Shown here piece by piece: positions 36,815-50,847 of a DNA stretch of 64,000 nt. Position numbers and translations under genes: made by a program. The notes beneath the pieces are model-generated. The model did no database searches and had not been told where the DNA came from. It was given only the letters and a program-made list of their open reading frames with translations. This DNA is from Isoetes taiwanensis (Eukaryota > Streptophyta > Lycopodiopsida > Isoetales > Isoetaceae). The stretch's first letter is position 1. Every line of letters begins with the position of its first letter. The DNA lies in contig JAJEKV010000002.1 in assembly GCA_021234155.1 (NCBI GenBank), forward strand, positions 4,599,795 to 4,663,794, written 5' to 3'.

Positions 36815-37107
36815 ACAGTCCTACTATTGATCTATGTGCTTTTGATTATCAATAACCGTGCAAATAATTGCACAAATGCTAGCAAAAACTATAAGTCCTC
36901 CCAAACAAAAGATGCAAATCTTGAGCCAACTGCCCATAAAGCCCAGATCCTAGCCCAAACTTGAGATCCGGCACAGCAAACTTGAGATCCGGCAAGAAGT
37001 GTGCCGCAAAAGCCAGATCCAACCAAATCCAGAGCCAAATCGGGCTCCAAGTTCTAAATTCGGTGCCGTTCCTCCAAGTGTGGCCCTATCCGACCAAATC
37101 CGCAAAG

Positions 37108-37200
37108 GATTCACCCAGCCAAAAATAACTGCGGCATGCAATTTTTTTTTTTTCGATTCACCCAGCCAAAAATAACTCCGGCATGCAATATTTTTCCGAT
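37108..37200. repeat. Two tandem 47-bp units in the element leader
   Basis: The word GATTCACCCAGCCAAAAATA starts at 37108 and again at 37155, each followed by CGGCATGCAAT and a T run of different length. Confidence 0.8.
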
Positions 37201-37585
37201 TACTGTCGATTTGCCATATGCCACAAATCCGACAAGATCCGCTCCGGCAAGCTCCAGATCCGAGCAAACCGACCGATCCTTCTTCAACCTTGTGGTGTAG
37301 ATCCGCACCAAATCCACACAATGCAGCAAACGCTCATTCAGAGCTTTGCTCCTTTGCAGCCAATTGATCTTGCAAGAAATCTTGCCAAGAAATTGACTCG
37401 AGTTTCACTGGTTCAATCCACACCAGATTTCTTAGAACATCTATACCAAGATTTCTCATAAAATCTGTGTCAAACTGACCAAGCCTTTGAGAGCTTAGCT
37501 TCCAAATCAAAAAACTCACTGAGAATTTTGAAGATCAACCGTGATCGACATGCTAACCTCCCCCTTCAGATAGGCTCTGATACCA

Positions 37586-37759
37586 TGATAGCCTGAGGAA
37601 ATCCTGAAGGATGGAGGAAAGACAAGGACAGAAGCGTAAGCACCTACTAGCTCCTAGAGAGTGAACTAAGAAGAATGAGGCGTGACTATGGCTAATATAG
37701 AGTGCCATCTCAGCAACAAGTGATGACTCAGCATGCACAGTCATCATTATACTCTAACA
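37586..37759 (-). repeat. 5' LTR of the gag-only element
   Basis: 174 bp, next to the PBS at 37573-37585 (minus strand). It differs from the other LTR at one position that I can see. Confidence 0.9.
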
Positions 37760-37840
37760 TAATCAAACAGCCAGAACTATGTAGTATATTGTGATGTCAT
37801 CAGCTTTTGCACAACCCATCTCTGGTTTTGTCTTGCAGAC

Positions 37841-37987
37841 ATGGCTTCTGAAGTGAATATGGACATCGGTGATGTCGAAACTTTCGCCTTCCAAGCTGAG
37901 ATTAACCAGTTGCTCAGTTTGATCATCAATACTTTCTATAGCAACAAGGAAATCTTTCTTCGGGAGCCTATCAGCAATGCTTCTGAG
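37841..37987 (+). CDS. Cytosolic HSP90, first coding exon (HSP90 fragment)
   Basis: The exon encodes 49 residues at the N-terminus of a cytosolic HSP90: [20 protein letters not shown], then [18 protein letters not shown]90 is an ATP-driven chaperone for kinases, receptors and other clients. The ATG is preceded two bases upstream by a good acceptor (TTTTGTCTTGCAG), indicating a 5'-UTR intron; the exon ends at GAG followed by GTAAGT, a consensus donor. The residues matching yeast Glu33 and Asn37 are present (Glu42, Asn46), but the leucine between them (yeast Leu34) is proline here (REPISN), in the ATP-site helix. I find no ALDKI exon up to 40 kb. It is either a gene with a long intron or a detached exon. 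Confidence 0.85.
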
Positions 37988-40686
37988 GTAAGTCCAACAC
38001 AGTTTTTTCTTTTTCTTTTTCGTTCTGAGATTGTTTTTTATGCATGCTGGAGTCACTGATTAGGCAATAATCATCTGCAAAATTCCTCATCTGCAAAATC
38101 ATCATAAGACTTGAAGCCTACAAACATTCTAAAACGAGAGAAACCGATAAGCTATTTGAGTTGTATATGACTTAACGTATACATGTTTGTATGAAGGAAT
38201 GGTATCTCACTTTTCTTTTCATTTACAATTCACAGCTTGGGTGTTTTTGTGAAGACCATATGTTGCTCCATGCAAGTTGATGCATTTTGAAAGTTAATAT
38301 TTTGTTGATAGGAAAGAGGATTTACGGGGAAAAGTTTATGTCTCTGCCTTGGAAGAGGGGGACCTAAATGTATTGCTGCTGTGTTAGCTATGCAGACGGG
38401 TTATTTGGTGTATGAGTGCATTTCAAGTTGCCATTGTGAAGAAGAATAACTCATGTTATAGATTGTCTGAAAGAGGAGGTTGAAAACGAGAGCAATAGAG
38501 GTACGAGGAGCCTTATGGAACTGGATGCAGCAGAGAGATTGAGTATGATGACGAACCTGAAATCCATTATCATATGTTTGACTTCTGGGCTTCCTTTCTC
38601 CTAACATATATCAGTCATAAAATATGTAAAATATTTGTCTCTTTAAACGTAAAATCCTGCAAGAAATATTTTCGGAATATAGTCGAGGACTTGGTCACAT
38701 AGAGACATCTCAATTTTGCATTTGGTGGGCAAATTCATGTATGAGTGCAATTCATGTTGATTGTAAAGAAGAATACCTGAAAGAAGAGCTCTAAGACGGG
38801 AGCAGTAAAGGTAAGAGAAGCCTAGAGAACTCTTTTCCTATTACAAGAACTAGAAAACATAAACTATGTCGGCAAAAACAGTGATAGGAGAATGACGCAT
38901 GGGGTATGCCACCATTGCTCAAATACCTTATGTGCACATGGGATTGAACGATGCATAGGGTATGCCACTATTGCTCAAACAACTCATGTGCACATGTGAT
39001 TTAATGAGCAACATTCAAAAATTATAAAGTAAGGCCATATATCATGATGACCAGGGCGAAAGTTTATGCAAAAAATGAACAATCAAAGTAGCACCAAAAT
39101 TGTGTCAAATTAAGAAGAAGTGAAGGAAAGCAAAGCCAAACTATTGCTTTGGCTATAAAAGAACGACCTATTGACAACCATATGAAAGATGTGTGAAGTC
39201 GATTTCAGTTGTAACACAATGTTGCAAATTCGACTATGAACTAGCTATCATCATCTTTGCTTAAAGTTAGTTGTTTCAAAAAAGAGTTGTAGAAAAGGAT
39301 AAACTTTGATTAAGGTCACCCTCTATGATTTATCAAATGCATTTATTTTGCCTAAGATCATCCTCTTGGATTTCTCAAAAGCATAAACTTATGTTGAGAT
39401 AATATTCTATACATTCAATATCTTCAAAAGACCAAGTTGAAAAAAGACAATAAATTTTGTTAGAAGCAAAAGAAGTTTGCGAGTCTTGGGACAACTAGAA
39501 CATACATAAACTAAAATATGCAACTGAAACATAAACAAACCACAACGTGCACAACCAGAACATGCATAAACTAGAACATACACCCCACGATCGATTAAAA
39601 AACTTGTATAAATATACTCCCCCCCCCCTCCCTAAAAAAAAAAAAAAAGGGGGTTGCAATACAAAATTAAGATTAAGGAAATTCTCATAACAAGTAGCTA
39701 TGAAGCTAAGATATTAAGAAGCTATTTTTTTTTTAAACAGAGTTGCATCCAAGCAAAGAGACAACATGAAGTTACTAAATGGAGTGCACAAAGAGAGCAT
39801 GGAAAGTAGAATAAAGGAAGGATTATTTACATGAGACCTAGAAGACATGAAGATGCAAAAAGTTATTTTTCATAGATGCATGCCAGAGAGAGATCTACTT
39901 TTTGCATACAATCCAACTCATTTAAAGGAAAAACTACTCCGATATACTCAACTCTGAAACTGCGGACACCTTAGAAACAATTGTGCTTGATCATCATCGA
40001 GCAGTTCCAAGGAACCTCTGACATTCTTTGCTGCTTCAACAAATATTGAATCGGCCAGACTACTTCGATATGCAACTTTTAGATTATATTCTATTTTGCT
40101 ATAAGCCATACACCTTGTTTGCAGGTTTCCAAAAACTCGATAACTCTATAAGCCAGTTCCTGGAGCCTAAACTTTAAATTTTTGCTAGATGTTAAAATCT
40201 AATGGATTTGTTAAATTGCTTTTTTCCTAAGCCTTTTCTAGATTTGGTTAATTGCTGGACAGGGTTCTTCAGTGGTTACATTGAATTTTCCTTCAACCGA
40301 TACTTTCCTTCCAAACCCAAAGGTCAACTTTTGAATATTCGAGTTAAGATTGCTTTAGGGAATTCTAAGGTGCTCCTTTCAAAATACTTTTCATTTCTTA
40401 TAGCTAAAAATCTTGATTCTTAAGGAATTGTAATATATTTCTTTGACTCTAATGCTCTACATTTCTAAAGCTTGTCTTAATGTATATCTTGAGACAACTA
40501 TTATGACTGCAACAACATAGTTGGTTTTGTAACTTTTTAGCCTTAAGGGCTGGACAAATTTGTAGCCTAAAGAACTGGACTTGATTATTTCTTATTGTGG
40601 ACTCAATCAGGGTTGCAACCATATATTTGGTCGTGTCACTTTGCCATATAATTCCTTAATCGAGGATGATCAAGAAGGGGAGGAAT
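37988..40686. other. HSP90 intron or flank, no further exon seen
   Basis: No HSP90 continuation is visible. There are two imperfect copies of a segment around GAGTGCA..TC..GTTG...GAAGAAGAATA at about 38.41 and 38.74 kb, and a 56-bp tandem duplication at 38894-39005. A C-run and A-run (CCCCCCCCCCTCCCT then A14) occurs at 39621-39649. The last 20 bases before 40687 (GAAGGGGAGGAAT) look like the polypurine tract of a gypsy-type element. Confidence 0.4.
38894..39005 (+). repeat. Two tandem 56-bp units
   Basis: Units starting near 38894 and 38950 share GCAT.GGGTATGCCAC.ATTGCTCAAA and TGTGCACATG. They differ by several substitutions. Confidence 0.8.
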
Positions 40687-40806
40687 TGATATGGTAGTGC
40701 TCGAGGGATGGCTATGGGGAGCAAGAGAATGAGAAAGAAAGTTACAAATATTGATTCCAAAACCTTGCAACCAAATATTTATGTTAAATTATCCCAATCG
40801 TTAATA
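40687..40806 (+). mobile_element. Gypsy-type LTR copy 2, left part
   Basis: It begins TGATATGGTAGTGCTCGAGG directly after a polypurine tract (AGAAGGGGAGGAAT), so it is in 3' LTR position. It matches 27861-27970 and breaks off after GTTAATAG, where LINE sequence begins. The LTR resumes at 43500. Confidence 0.8.
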
Positions 40807-43499
40807 GATTCCCTCGCTGGTCGCATTACGGTTCCTAAATCAGCGCTCAGCAGTATCCGTGTATATATGGCTTCCTTGCTGCTAGCCCCACAGGTTAAAG
40901 TACAGGAGCTCATTACAATAGTCCGAAATTTCCTATGGGCTGGCACAGAGGAGGGTGCTGTGGTTAAGCTTGCCTGGTCTAAATTCATCCTTCCTAAGTG
41001 GGTAGGTGACATGGGTATAATGGATTTCTTATTGCAGAAAAAGGTCCTCATCTCAAAATTCATTTGGAGGCTCCTGAATAATGAAGATGACTCTCCTGGT
41101 CTTCGCCTTCTTAAACAATCTCTCGGTCATTGTACTCCTCTAGACAAGAAGACAGTCAAACCAGTTCTGTCCTGGGCTCTATTTCACCCTCCTGAGCCTT
41201 TTTCAAATGCATCTCCTTTTCTTCAAGGATTATTGGCAGCATGGGATGCGGTCAGACATCTACTTTGGTTGTGTCCATCCACCCCTGCTCTCCTAAATAT
41301 TCCATAGTGGTGGGCGCCATTGCCATAAGACCTTAGCACCTCTACTCACTGCATCTATTCATCCCCTTATGCAGAGGCAGTGGGCCCAATTGAAACATGG
41401 TATGAAGGTAGTCGCCTCTGTTTCAAGCAAAATTCGTACTCTCACATTGGGATGTAAATGTATGGGAGAAGGTGGCAGAGAACTTGCCTCGCATAGTAGA
41501 AGTTGGTGTCACATAAAGAGTGTCATGAGGTTGTCACGAGGATATTCACAAAGGCAAGTACTCTGCCCCTCTATATACCTTCTGCTATTAGCTCCATGTC
41601 CCCTCCCATTGCCAAATGGATGGCAATTACAGATTCTAAAATATGCAGGCTCGCACATGGCGCTGGCTTTGGGTTAAGTTTTTGGTTGCAAGTCTTATAT
41701 AGGTGTTTGCATGTAAATGCCTTGCGGCATCATTATGATCCTCGCAACTCTGCAGTGTGTCCGCTTTGCCTTTCAGATGTCGAAACACTTTAGCATTGCC
41801 TCTTTTCTTATTTAGAAGTTAAACTAGCATGGTCATGGCTTCAAACATTATTTAACAGTACATTAGATTATCAATCTATTCTCCTAGCATCCTACCCAGG
41901 TGCGTGGGCCTCAGATAAATGGAAGGCATTTCATCTCGGGTCTGGTTGGTTACTGTGGTCAATCTGGGAGCGTCATAGGCTGCACATTTTCCAAGGCATT
42001 TATTCACCTGTTCATAGAGTTACTGATGTAGCCTAGGCTAAGATACTAATGGCTTACGTTCTTCTTCCCTCATGGAAAAAGTGAGAGACCGTATTTGGAT
42101 TCAGTATCTCCAAGTTAATTCTTATCATTAGTCTCCTATGCTGTAATTAGTACCTAAGGCTTCAGGCTCAAGCTTCGAGAGCGTTGTCTTGTACTTGCAC
42201 AGCTAGATTCAGCAAATCAAAGGCAAAGATGGTGTACAGGGAAGCCCGAACAAAAATAATAAAGGGGAGCCTACAGGAAGGACGATTGAGACATCAAGAA
42301 TAGACACAAGAGTTGCCAAGAGGGCTATGCAACAGCCAATGGGCATCATGGCACTTACAAAATTGATCACATTAGGGGAGGAACGTCTCCTAGTCAAGGA
42401 TGTTCTCCAAGTGCCATATTGTCTCGAGGAAGGGCCCCACATCATCACACCTACGCCATCAACAAGTAGACGACTTCATCGACTTATGACATCAAGAGTT
42501 CTAAAGGATGATACTGGACATACCTCCTAGGAAGGGCAATTATCGTAGATATACAGGCCATAGTAGTATCAGATTTAGACTTCAAGCAAGGGTGGGCTGC
42601 TAAGGAAGTAGTGTGAGATTTAGACTTACAAACCAACAAGGGTGGGCTGCTCAGGAATAGGAATATGGCGAGGCCGCAATAAACTTCTTCCTTATCAGCC
42701 CCGATACTTCAGAGCAACTATATCAACCTCGACAACACCATCTCAAGATCATGATGGTCTTCCACCTTAGAAATTGGAGGTCAAACACCATCAAGAAGAG
42801 GCACCATGGGGGACCAAATACTAGCATTACCTAACTGATCCGTCAAGATTATAGTCCCTACACATGGATGCAAATAAACTTCTCTCAGGAAGAGAAGTTG
42901 CACAGTTAGAAGTGGCAAAGCACATAACATTGTCATCAACCTTATAACAGCAGCAGGTAACCGTCAAGAAGAAGAATCGAATCGACAAGGTCAACACAAC
43001 AATATCACTTCAGGAGTTAGAAGAATCATCCTCAAATCTTGTAACCTCCAAGGCAGATGAGTCGACATGAAAGATTCTAGAATGTGAAGAACATTACCTT
43101 CAAGCCTTTGGGACGCGACACCAAACCTTATGTCGCCCACTACATCATCAAGTCCACTAATATGGATAACTTTAGTGAAGGTAGTCAACATGAACATTAA
43201 GGACGAGCAGAGTCAGAATATATTCGACAAAACAAAGCAGGGCACATGAATGATTATGCAACAACTCCAAGGAGACAAGATTTTTCAACAAATTATGGAT
43301 CATCGCCTTGCTACTCCAACGACTAACGACTACACCGATCTTAAGCAAGCTAGAGAACATATCAGATCGTTGAATATCTTAGAATTATGGGTGATAACAT
43401 CCATGATGGAATTAGGATGAAATTTTGAGTAGATTTTTGTACATTATAATGTTTACCCATGATTAATAAACTTGCTTTTCGTCCTTAAAAAAAAAAAAA
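40807..43499 (+). mobile_element. LINE (family alpha) inserted in the LTR, with poly(A) tail
   Basis: The insert carries the C-terminal part of L1-type ORF2: SLAGRITVPKSALSSIRVY, FLWAGTEEGAVVKLAWSKF, then a frameshift, and near 41760 a zinc-finger of the zf-RVT type (CPLCLSDVETL, then ...LLWSIWERHRLHIF). The first frame (40708-41307) is 199 codons, but its first 33 codons belong to the LTR. After about 42.05 kb comes a long 3' region with no coding sense, ending in a 13-base A run at 43488-43500. The site is empty in the LTR copy at 27.86 kb. The element is 5'-truncated, as usual for LINE insertions; I see no clear target-site duplication. Confidence 0.85.
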
Positions 43500-43912
43500 G
43501 ATCTAAAGCTAGCGAGGATCTTTAGAGTTAAAATTGGACATTAAAGTAATGTAAGGCATCAAAGCCTTTTAAGAACGTTCTTTTAACGAACTTACAAATA
43601 GAGGTGGACATCGGACTCAAATAGCGAATAGATGGGGAACACCAGTGAACATTTAAGCGATATCTTGGACTATTACAGGAACTCTTGGACGGACACATCG
43701 GCTCTTCACCGACCAACGACGACTTACTTCGGGATGATTTCAGTGGAATTCAGCAAAGTCTGAATACACCCTGCCCTGCGAAGATCTTCTACAGTTTCCT
43801 ATAATCTCAATCTGACCTTCCTTTCTATGAACTCCTAGCCTGAGTTTTTGTGAACTCTTTTGTTGAATTGATTGACCGCATGAATCTTCAATTCTTTTGG
43901 TGATTTCCCTAA
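43500..43912 (+). mobile_element. Gypsy-type LTR copy 2, right part
   Basis: It resumes with GATCTAAAGCTAG and follows 27995-28432, including the weakened TATA box (TACAAATAGAGG), to GGTGATTTCCCTA, after which similarity to the first copy is lost. The last ~220 bp of the LTR are missing. Confidence 0.8.
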
Positions 43913-47345
<3,433 letters not shown>

Positions 47346-47384
47346 TACATGCAAAGATACTCCCGCAAGAAGGTCCAATCTTTG

Positions 47385-49427
47385 GAAATCACAGATTCGG
47401 GACGTGGAACAAGGCTTACGGCGTGCCTTGCCAATGGGAAAGCCTCGGACTGGATGGTATGCAGCAGAATTGCTTAAGTGGGCAGGGCCGTCCATAATAC
47501 CGTGCTTGACCGCCTTGTTCAATAAGGCATTATAGGAAGGCTTCCCTTCAAAGTGGACCAATAGCAGTTGTTCCCATCTATAAGGCGGGTGACCCCCCCG
47601 CCCGGCCAATTACCAAACAATCATGGTCGGGTTCGGTGTTTGCAAAATTGCTTCTTTGGGATTCTCGAAAGCAGCGATTGACTGGCCAAGGGGTAGGCAC
47701 AGAGAGGGCTCTCACCTAGGCGGGATTCAGGACCAGGACACTCAACCATTGACCACATCTTCACATTGCGAACTCGGTTGAAGATGCCAGAACCGCCCCG
47801 CGGGATCTATATTGTTGCCGTGAATTTTGCCGAAGGCATTTGACACCGTGGCTCGGGGAAAAACTATGGGCAAGATTGCGACAACCGGGGTTCCTCAGAG
47901 ATTTGCGGAATGCGTTGTACATGCTATATGAAAGATGCTCGGTCGGTTTGCGTAGACAAGCCAACCATTTGATAGTAGTATCGGGGTTCGTCGGGGATGC
48001 CCTCTCTCCCCAACATTGTTTGGGCTTTACATTGATCAATTGGAGAGTGGGGTTTGTTGATAATGGGGGCGACGGGCTCACCTTCTCTATCAGATCATCA
48101 AGCGGTTAATATATGCGATGATGTGGACCTCCTAGCTTACACACCAGCAGCAGACATGCAGCGATATCTCGATGCCACGGACACATTTTGTCAAGTTTAA
48201 TCGATATGCTGGCCAACTTGGCCAAGACTAAAGTGGTTTTCATATCATCTTCACGACGGTAGAGGATCCCCTCCTTCAATTGGTCGAGAAGGCACGAGAA
48301 TGTGGAAGTAGCATCCACATACAAATATTTGGGAGTGGAGTTTCCTTCTACTATGCCTTTGGGACACATCTATCTGACTACGAAGTTACGGCGGGCTGGA
48401 AGGCACTATATGCAATGCAAAACAATAGTCATAGAGCGGAGTTGTATGATTGGACCCATCAGTCACACCTGTTCAAGGTCTTAGTGGAGCCTGTCCTTTT
48501 ATACGGAGGTGAAGTATGGGGCCCAGTAGTATCCCTCGCTACTTGGAATGACTTGGAGCAGGTGCAGAAAACCTTCTTGATACGAGCACTAGGGGTGAAG
48601 TCCACATTCCCATATCAAATTCTACTGCAAGAGACAGGATTCTTGCCTCTTCAGAGGGCGGCCCTTGATCGCCACATTGTCTATTTTCAGAAGGTGGTCA
48701 ATATGTTATGGACGATGCTCGTCTCCCTAAACTAGCTTATATCATGGGTGCCACAACGCCTCAAGGCCTGCTGGAGGGAAAAGAGAGCTCAATGGATGGC
48801 TAGATGGAATGTGCAGGAGAACAGGTGCATACATGTGCAAACAGAGGCATATCGCCATAGCTTGAGGCAAAATCTTGACGCTTGCTTCATCAACAAGCTT
48901 TGGGATGCCAGCGCCCTTGAACAGGTCAAGATAGCACACTACCAGCGCCACATAAATCCTACATTGGAACGAGGCCCACAATGCTACCTGCGCACCCACT
49001 TGCCCATGAAAAGACGCAGACTCATTGCCTCCATTCGCACAGGGGCACATCATCTTCGAATTGAGACAGGCAGATGGATTGGTGAGCCACGTCAGGACAT
49101 GCTCTGTCAATGCTGCCAAATGGGAGTCATTGAGGATGAATCTCATACCCTTCAATGTTGCCCAGCATATGATCAAATTCAGACGCGCTATGCTGAGTTG
49201 GTCAGGCCTGCCCAACCGCTACATGTGACATTGAGCACGGCATCCATACAGGTGCTAGGATCATACCTTCAGGAGGTCATGGACATGCGAGATCAGCTAT
49301 GTCCTCAGGCACGCGCTTGACATGTACATACATATTTATTTCATGATGATGTATATTTGTACAGTTTGACAGCATTCTTATTACTGCCACGGTTTTTCCC
49401 TCGAAAACCCTTCGAGGCGAGGGTTTT
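47385..49427 (+). mobile_element. LINE, family gamma, copy C (RT to 3' end, opposite strand)
   Basis: The longest copy, on the plus strand. RT remnants run from about 47418 (a KASDWDG.QAE-like motif for the usual GPDG..AE) through 47840-48060 (FDTV-like, then KLWARLRQPGFLRDLRNALY) to 48302-48350 (VASTYKYLGVEFPSTMP). The post-RT part is at 48280-48735 (LLYGGEVWGP, VQKTFLIRALGVK) and 48748-49320 (RIETGRWIGEP, then CQCCQMGVIEDESHTLQCCP, the zinc-finger motif). Several stops and frameshifts inactivate it. After the stop comes a hairpin, AAAACCC (49404) pairing with GGGTTTT (49421), near the 3' end. Confidence 0.85.
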
Positions 49428-49949
49428 TTAACCCGGACAGTAATTGTGACGCTCCCTGAATTTATACGACGCTCCGAACGTATACGTACAGGGACTTCCC
49501 CCTCCCATGGCAATCAGCTCACCATGATCAGGGCCCTCCGTCTAACTCAGACCATCCATAGAAAGATGCCTGGTTGAAGGACACGGAGGTGTCATTCGGC
49601 CCACGCCTTCAATGGGGCTCCTAAGTCGCGGAAGCGTGAATACATGTTAGCATACAGCATAAATCGTACATAAATAACCACCACGAAGGGTGGCACATCC
49701 ATCCAAGTACTAACGGCAAAGAAGATGCATCAAATCCTAAGGAAAACACCCCAAACCCCAGGTTCTACCCCGGCTCAGACTCCTTTGAGGATGGATTGAT
49801 GGCTCGGTCTCAAGAGATCAGCAGACAGAGGTATAACCTGGCGTTGGCTGACATAGAACAGTGGCTAGGGTAGTCCACTCCATCCGCCCCTCCTGTGCAC
49901 ACTTTGCAGATGAGCTGAATCAAGCTATGGCGCCATTGTAGCCTTCCTG
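49428..49949. other. No gene recognised
   Basis: Non-coding sequence between the LINE 3' end and the Copia 3' LTR. It is somewhat GC-richer than its surroundings and might be LINE 3'-UTR or older host DNA. Confidence 0.4.
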
Positions 49950-50572
49950 AAGTCAGATATATTTGTTAGTTGATCAATTCACTATTGCAATATCAACTCA
50001 ATAACAATGTTCATTTGGATAGAACAAGCATTTAACTCATGTATGCTTAATATGATGCATCGAGCAAGTTACAATATCATGAACCATTGGATAATAATCA
50101 TATAAAAACACTGTAGCAATAACATTGATCAATTCACTGTTCATTTATTCGACTGCTTAATTCATATCGACTATCTTCAACCTTTACTTCTTTGCTTAGG
50201 TCGGTCTTGCAGGACCGATCGGGATAAGATTGAGCTGGCTCGAATCATCGAGACCAACTCAAAATAGTTATGCAGGCTCATATATTACACCATTAAGTTT
50301 TAATGCCTTCTAAAGGCCAATATAAAATGAACGGTTAAACCTTTAAGGCTAAACCATTAAAACTTTCCTTTAAGGTTAACCATTGAGAGCCTTGTCTCCT
50401 TCAACTCAACTTGTCTCTTTCAATTCAACCTTGTATATGTTCCAGGTATTTAACTGCAGTGAGCTTCATAACTGTCATGCAACATATCATGACATAATCA
50501 CAGTATTATATCCTTACGTTCCAGTTATTCAACTTCAGTAAGCAACAAAACATGACATGATCTCCAACAACA
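49950..50572 (-). mobile_element. 3' LTR of the minus-strand Copia element (approximate end)
   Basis: On the minus strand a polypurine tract (GAAGGGGCAA) is followed by TGTTGTTGGAGATC, taken as the LTR start at 50572. The other end is estimated near 49950, at a CTACA on the minus strand, since no 5' LTR is present for comparison. Internal short duplications are common (for example AACTGTAAACTT..AAAGCTTAATCTGCTGC at 50640-50704). Confidence 0.5.
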
Positions 50573-50757
50573 TTGCCCCTTCATGTCATGATTCTGTATC
50601 TGATATAATCACTGTAACAACTTATCATTTTCTCAGCTTAACTGCAAACTTGTAAAGCTTAATCTGCTGCCCCAACTGTAAACTTACAAAGCTTAATCTG
50701 CTGCGCCTTTATATCAAGATTCTGTCTCTGATCTTTCACAATTTAATCACTGTAAAA

Positions 50758-50847
50758 CTCATTATTTTTCATGTATTCCCAGCATAACTTTGACTGTAAC
50801 AACTCATTATTTTTCATGTATTCCCAGCATAACTCTGAACTTGTCAA
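50758..50847. repeat. 45-bp tandem duplication at the end of the Copia pol frame
   Basis: CTCATTATTTTTCATGTATT begins at 50758 and again at 50803, each followed by CCCAGCATAACT. The pol stop codon region lies in the second unit. Confidence 0.85.

Larger units (their letters stand above)
34919..37764 (-). mobile_element. Complete gag-only LTR retrotransposon with TAATC target-site duplication
   Basis: The element occupies 34924-37759 (2836 bp). Its LTRs are 34924-35097 and 37586-37759, 174 bp each, with one difference seen (G/C in CCATGTCAGC versus CCATCTCAGC). In minus orientation they read TGTTAGAG...GGCTATCA. Immediately next to the 37586 LTR is the PBS, TGGTATCAGAGCC on the minus strand, so that LTR is the 5' one. 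A polypurine tract (CAGGAGGGA) abuts the other. TAATC at 34919-34923 and 37760-37764 is the 5-bp target-site duplication. I find no protease, integrase, RT or RNase H, so it must depend on proteins from another element. The single LTR difference implies recent insertion. Confidence 0.93.

Noticed and set aside
40708-40806. N-terminal 33 codons of the 199-codon frame as part of the LINE protein
   Set aside because: The DNA matches the LTR copy at 27.88-27.98 kb, so these codons are LTR sequence read through by chance into the LINE frame.
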